The notes beneath the pieces were generated by a model. The model searched no databases, had not been told where the DNA came from, and was given only the letters and a program-made list of their open reading frames with translations. The translations under genes and the position numbers were made by a program. A stretch of 64,000 bases of DNA from Pteria penguin (Eukaryota; Mollusca; Bivalvia; Pterioida; Pteriidae). The DNA lies in assembly GCA_035048485.1 (NCBI GenBank), contig CM068583.1, forward strand, positions 22,171,341 to 22,235,340, read 5' to 3'. Each line of letters starts with the position of its first letter. The first letter of the stretch is position 1. Positions 54,801 through 60,800 of the stretch are shown piece by piece.

Positions 54801-57800
54801 TCATCCTTTAATGGTTGTCTGGGCTATCTCTAGTCATCCTTTGATGGTTGTCTGGGTTATCTCTTGTCATCCTTTGATGCTTGTCTGGGCTATCTCTAGT
54901 CATCCTTTGATGGTTGTCTGGGCTATCTCTAGTTTTCCTTTGATGGTTGTCTGGGCGATTTCTAGTCATCCTTTGATGGTTGTTTGGGCTATCTCCAGTC
55001 AACCTTTGATGGTTGTCTGGGCTATCTCTAGTCATCCTTTGATGCTTGTCAAGGTTTAGACATCTTCCCAAAGCAAGGTTTGAATCGGGCTATGTGGGAG
55101 GGACGTATCACCAACGCTTGTCTCGCAAAGATGAAGTTTAGAATGTTGTTGCCATTTAACTCAAAAATGATATGATCATGGTCAAATAGTATATTACCAA
55201 GGTCAAGTTCATCATGGCTAAAGAGTATATTATCAAGGTCAAGTTCATTTGGTTTCAGGGTAATAAAAGGGAAGTCACCATTTTCCATAAAGCGTGTCCC
55301 ACAGTAGGTATTCATACTGTTGGAACAGTTCTGGTTGGATTTGTTTTATCAGACAATATATTTCACGCGTTTTTGCTTTTCAGGAAAAGCTGCAAGGTGT
55401 GGAATACTCAGAAGAGTGGCAAGATGACGATGTACCTGGAATGCCCCCAGCACAGCATGAGTCAGATTCCACAGAGTCAGATGACTCAAGATCGCGACAT
55501 AGCAGCAACTCAAGTACCAGCTCTACAGACAGAAAAGCAGGTGGGATGATCATGATGTTTCACCATTCCATTATTAAATGTAGATCTAGAACTCTCCCTG
55601 TATTCTTTAAGAACAAATCTTAAATTTATCAAAAACCTTTTATGTTTTGGAGGATGAATAACTCAAGTTTCATAAGTTAAAAGTATTAGTGATGGAAGTG
55701 CAGTGATTGTACAAACACACAATCCTGAAGGTATATGTATATGAATTTGATGTGAATGTTGATTTCTGTTCCAGTGCGCCCCAATTCTTTAGGCGATGGT
55801 AAACAGAGACGAAAGATTGCAGCAAACTTAAGCATCCTGACTGATGATGTAGATGATGATATTTTTGATCCGACGGGAGAGCTGGAATGGGAAAGTGAGT
55901 AACAGCCCTGTATATTGACATTTTTCAGAATCAACTGCAAAGATAAAAGTTTGGGAGTTAAATTTACAAGCTTAAACAAGATGTAAGAAAATTGGATTAT
56001 CGAAAGAAAGTGTGATCAGAAGTTATCTAAATTAGCATCAGTTTTAAATTATTAAAGTATGTGTCCAAACATACGGTCAGTAAGTTGGAGTCATAGTCAA
56101 AAGGTCCTAGGTTTGACCTTGCTATTTTAGTGGTCATCTCAGATGTATATCTGAGTGTTGATTACTAGAAAGCAAGAGTCGTGTCATGGATAGGAGTGGC
56201 ATTAAAAAAGATCATTACGGTACATGAAACAGTACATGGAGAAGCTAGCCAGCAGCAGAGAGGACTATCTAAGTACCTTTATAGAAAAGTGTTTGAAAGT
56301 GACATACACAATAGACATTGGAACCAACAATTAGCTGTCTCTCATTTGAAACTCTATTGTGAAAATTTCTTCCCTGTTGATGATACCATATGTAATGTTT
56401 AAATTTCATTTCTGAGGATGGTACCTTATCTACTAATTGAATTTCTTTCCTGTAGATGATACCCCAGTCAAGTGCCCAATAGAACCTCTTCCTGAATTCA
56501 CAGCTCAGGAGGAGTTCAGGGAATCCAAACTGTGGAAAGGAGTGGAAATAGGGGGCAAACACTTTAAAATTGACCTCAAAGTTATTGAACCATATAAAAA
56601 AGTGCTGTCACATGGAGGTAAGTTTTCTCTATTATTTTTATGAACGTAGCAGTGTTTTGAGTAATATTAAGAAACACAAGGACTTTGATCCCTGAATGAT
56701 TCTATAGAAAATTTCTTGATAGCTTTTTATGACAGAATGTTATTGAAAAGATAAATTTCACCTTGCACATTGACTGACATTCTTTATACAGACATAATGA
56801 AACCATTTAAAACATCAAATTCTAAAATGTACACATGATATGACTTCACTTGACAAATAATGTCTACTTTGCTGACCAGTGATAATGTTCTCTTAATCTG
56901 CCAAAGTTTGAGAGATTTTGCTGTTAAGAATATTTTCGCTATTTATGAATAGAGATATATGATAAAGAATAAAACATAGCTTGGTATTAGGAGACACTCC
57001 TCCTGGGCACCTGGTCTCATCTCTGACAGAAGATGCTCACTCCTCCGGGGCACCTGGTCTCACCTCTGACAGGAGACACTCACTCCTCCCGGGCACCTGG
57101 TCTCACCCCTGACAGGAGATGCTCACTCCTCCCGGGCACCTGGTCTCATGTCTGACAGGAGACGCTCACTCCTCCTGGGCACCTGGTCTCACCTGTGACA
57201 GGAGATGCTTACTCCTCCCAGGCACCTGGTCTCACCTGTGACAGGAGATGCTCACTCCTCCCGGGCACCTGGTCTCTCCTCTGACAGGAAACGCACACTC
57301 CTCCCAGGCACTTGGTCTCACCTCTGACAGGAGATGCTCACTCCTCCTGGGCACCTGGTCTCACCCCTGAATTTCAGAAGTCTGTGAATGTCCACTGTGG
57401 TACTTTGTTGTTAGTGCCATAGTCATGTGACACCAGTTACTTTCGTATTTTCAATTTCCGTATGGAGATACAAATTTAACTTTCTGTGCTTTATCAGAAA
57501 AATCATAAAGATGCTATAGGAAGGAAGCTTTAAGTCTGTGTATTTGTAAAAATGATTTATTAAGTCGGTGTTTATTTAAATGATGATGTTGTTCTTTAGG
57601 TTACTATGGCGATGGATTGAATGCCATTATTATTTTCTCTGGGTGTTATTTACCAGACAGAGGAAGGAAGGACTACCAGTATGTAATGGACAATCTTTTT
57701 ATGTAAGTAGTCCATAATCAAGCAGTCAGTCTTGTACTAATCATTTAAAAAACTTCAGCAAATTAAGTCTGGTACCAAAGAAATCGATGTTTATCAATCA

Positions 57801-60800
57801 GAACATAGCATTATTATGATCAGAATCTGCTTGATATTAAAGTTTGTTAACTGGTTAAGACATTAATGATAGTCATTAATAATTGTAATGTGGAAAAAGA
57901 AAATGGACTGAAATAGGTTCACCTCTTCTCTAAATGATATTATATGAGGTGTAGGTTTGGCCGAATGGATTAAAGCAATGTATTTCACCCTTTGTACCCT
58001 CTAACATCAGTTTGGGTCTGAATCCTATAGCGAGTAGGATTGTCAGTCAGTTTATTGGGTTTTTTTTTTTTCAAATACTCCAATTCTAAGCACTGGCTGC
58101 TAAATACAGTACCACAAAATGCATTCATTGATACATGTCTATGCCGAGAACTAACTAATGGCTGATAGTTTATTCTAATCATTTCTGTATGAAGGTAGAA
58201 TTTGCAAACCTAGCAATGCCACTGTGTAAGTGATTACATAGTCTGAAGAAGATGTAACAAATAAACTGACAAAGGTGAAAAATTTACCAGGCTTCTGGAG
58301 CAATAAATAGAAACCTTTGACTTAAGTTTAAAAAATAAAGAAGGCCAAACAAAGCAATAAACATTGTCACTTGCTCCCTATACTTTGAATAAATTTTCTT
58401 TACTATAAACATATGCTGTATCTAACTTATTCCTATTTGCCATTTTGTTTTAGGTATGTGATAAGTACTTTGGAGACCTTGGTTGCTGAGGATTACATGA
58501 TTGTTTATTTCCATGGTGCCACACCTCGACGACAGATGCCAAGCTTTGGTTGGTTGAAGAGGTGTTATCAAATGATTGACAGGAGGTTAGTCAGTTGTTT
58601 TCTGATTTTAATGTTTAAGTTTTAATATTTTCATGTCAGTCTGTCACATAATTGGTTTTAGAATGATAACTGAAGTTCCTTGCATCTATTCAAGTCGAAT
58701 TTGGATATATGGGCACTTATTAAAAGGGGAAGATTTCTTTTGACAGGTCAATAGGACAAAGGTTAAGTTCGGTATCGGTTAAAATATGTCACAATTTCTG
58801 GTTTCTGAACGATAACTCAAGTTCTCTGCATCTTGGCCCAATAACATTTGGAATATGTTTATTTATCGAAAAAGGGAAGGTGCCTATTGATTTTGGGTCA
58901 GTAGGTCAAAAATAAAGGTCACTAGTGGTAACATTGCAGTTATTGGTTTCTAATGATAAATAAAGTTTTTTGCATTCTGTCCAAACAAAATATGAATACA
59001 TGGATTCTTTCCAAAAGGGGAAGATGCCTATTAATTTTGGGGTCAATAGGTCAAATGTTAATGGAACAGAGATCTAGATTTATTAAAAATACCCAATTTA
59101 GAAGTATTGATTTTAAAAATTAAAAAAAAGGAAAATTCACCAAATAAAAGAAAAATACATTTAATAACATATTTCAGAGCATTATAATGGTATGCTTAGT
59201 TAGTGATTATTCCTTACAGATATGCTTGCTGTTTTGCAATAAGAGGTTGGTAAAACTGCCTTCATGCTGTGATATATCTGAAAAAATGTTGAAAGCAATA
59301 CAAATCTAACAAACCATGTAACCAAAGTCATTGAAATACATGATAACCAGTGTGAATTTCATTTCAACACCTTGTTTTGGTTTTTTTTTCTAAAATTTGA
59401 GTTTGGTTGAATGTTGCAGTGAAATAATTATAGAAAATAAACTCATTTTTTGAAACAATATTTCCAATGAAAATAATGAATCAAGTTTGCAAGCAGCTGT
59501 TAACTTTATGTAATGGTAGTTTCGTAGATAGCAGTTCATTATAATATTGAAGGAATATTTATCATCAAATAAGGAAATTGGTCTATATATATTATCAATA
59601 ATCAAATATCAGTAATAAGTTGGTTTGAAAAAATTTACAAAAATCACTTTATCAGATAGTCTTTTTAAGTATCTATCTTTATCTGTAAACTAAACATGTA
59701 AACAGTAAAACAGGAGGCTCAAATGGGCCCATATCACTCACCTGAGCACCTTAAACATATGTGGAACTTAGGTAGGAGACCGTTCTTGAAAGAAACAAAA
59801 GTATCCTTTTTTTATCGGAAATTTTATTTCAAAATTGAATTAAACACCACCTCTTTCTAGAATACTCACACATAATCAAAATCAAAGAAAACACCTGAAA
59901 ATCTGTACAGAAACATTAGAGCCTAGAAAGTCGTCACTAAAACGTCAAAAATTTTATTTTATAATGGAACCAAAACCAACAGTACTTCTCAAGGCAGCGA
60001 AATAGTGCCATATACCAGTACACCTTATCAAATGTACTTTAATACATATGAAAAACACTTATTGCAGAATATAACAAGACCGCAACTTAGCATTTACTCT
60101 ACAAGTATGCTGTAATACTTAAAGAATTTTAAAGTACTGACTTTGTCTCTGCCATGGTTGACTTTTTAAATATCCAATAATTTAATGGACTCAGTTTGTT
60201 ATGATAGTGCATTCAAGAAGTGGGTTCTTGTGAAAAATAGAATAATGGTCCCAAAGTACTAGGTGGTGACTGATAGTGTTCTACAGTTCAATTAAAAACT
60301 AGTGCTGATGTTTGTTTATTTTGTGAGACAGTCATACTGAATATGTGGTAGTACATCACTGTGCTTATTATATTTGATAATATTTTACATATAGCAATTT
60401 TTTTAACTGTTCATTGTACATGTATCATCATTTGAAAATTACCTGGCAGTGACAGTAAATATATAAAAACAAAGAAAATTGTTATGCATTTGTTAAACAA
60501 CTGTAAATAGGTTATTTTAGCTGAGAAAGATATTATGCCACTTCAATTTATCTTTCTCGAGAGAAATGGCTACACCTATTTGGAGCCAGTATGAGCTTTG
60601 CAATAAATATCACTTCAGCGAATAAACATGACACAATTGCATATTGATGTATAATCTGTTGCATAAGACTAGACTCAACTTTGACATTTATTTAAGCATT
60701 TCTTTTTGACAAATGATGATGATACATTATTTTAACAGGTTAAGAAAGAATTTGAAATCCCTCATGTTGGTCCATCCCACTTTATGGCTCAGAACCATTG

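Noticed and set aside
53414..54811. Open frames of 441 (-) and 396 (+) codons facing each other
   Set aside because: Same cause: stop-free 33-bp repeat units in an intron between two good PRUNE2 exons.
56181..56402. 73-codon frame before exon 14 as an extra exon
   Set aside because: Inserting it is not needed for phase, it has no homology to the BNIP2 family, and exon 13 to 14 already aligns without a gap.
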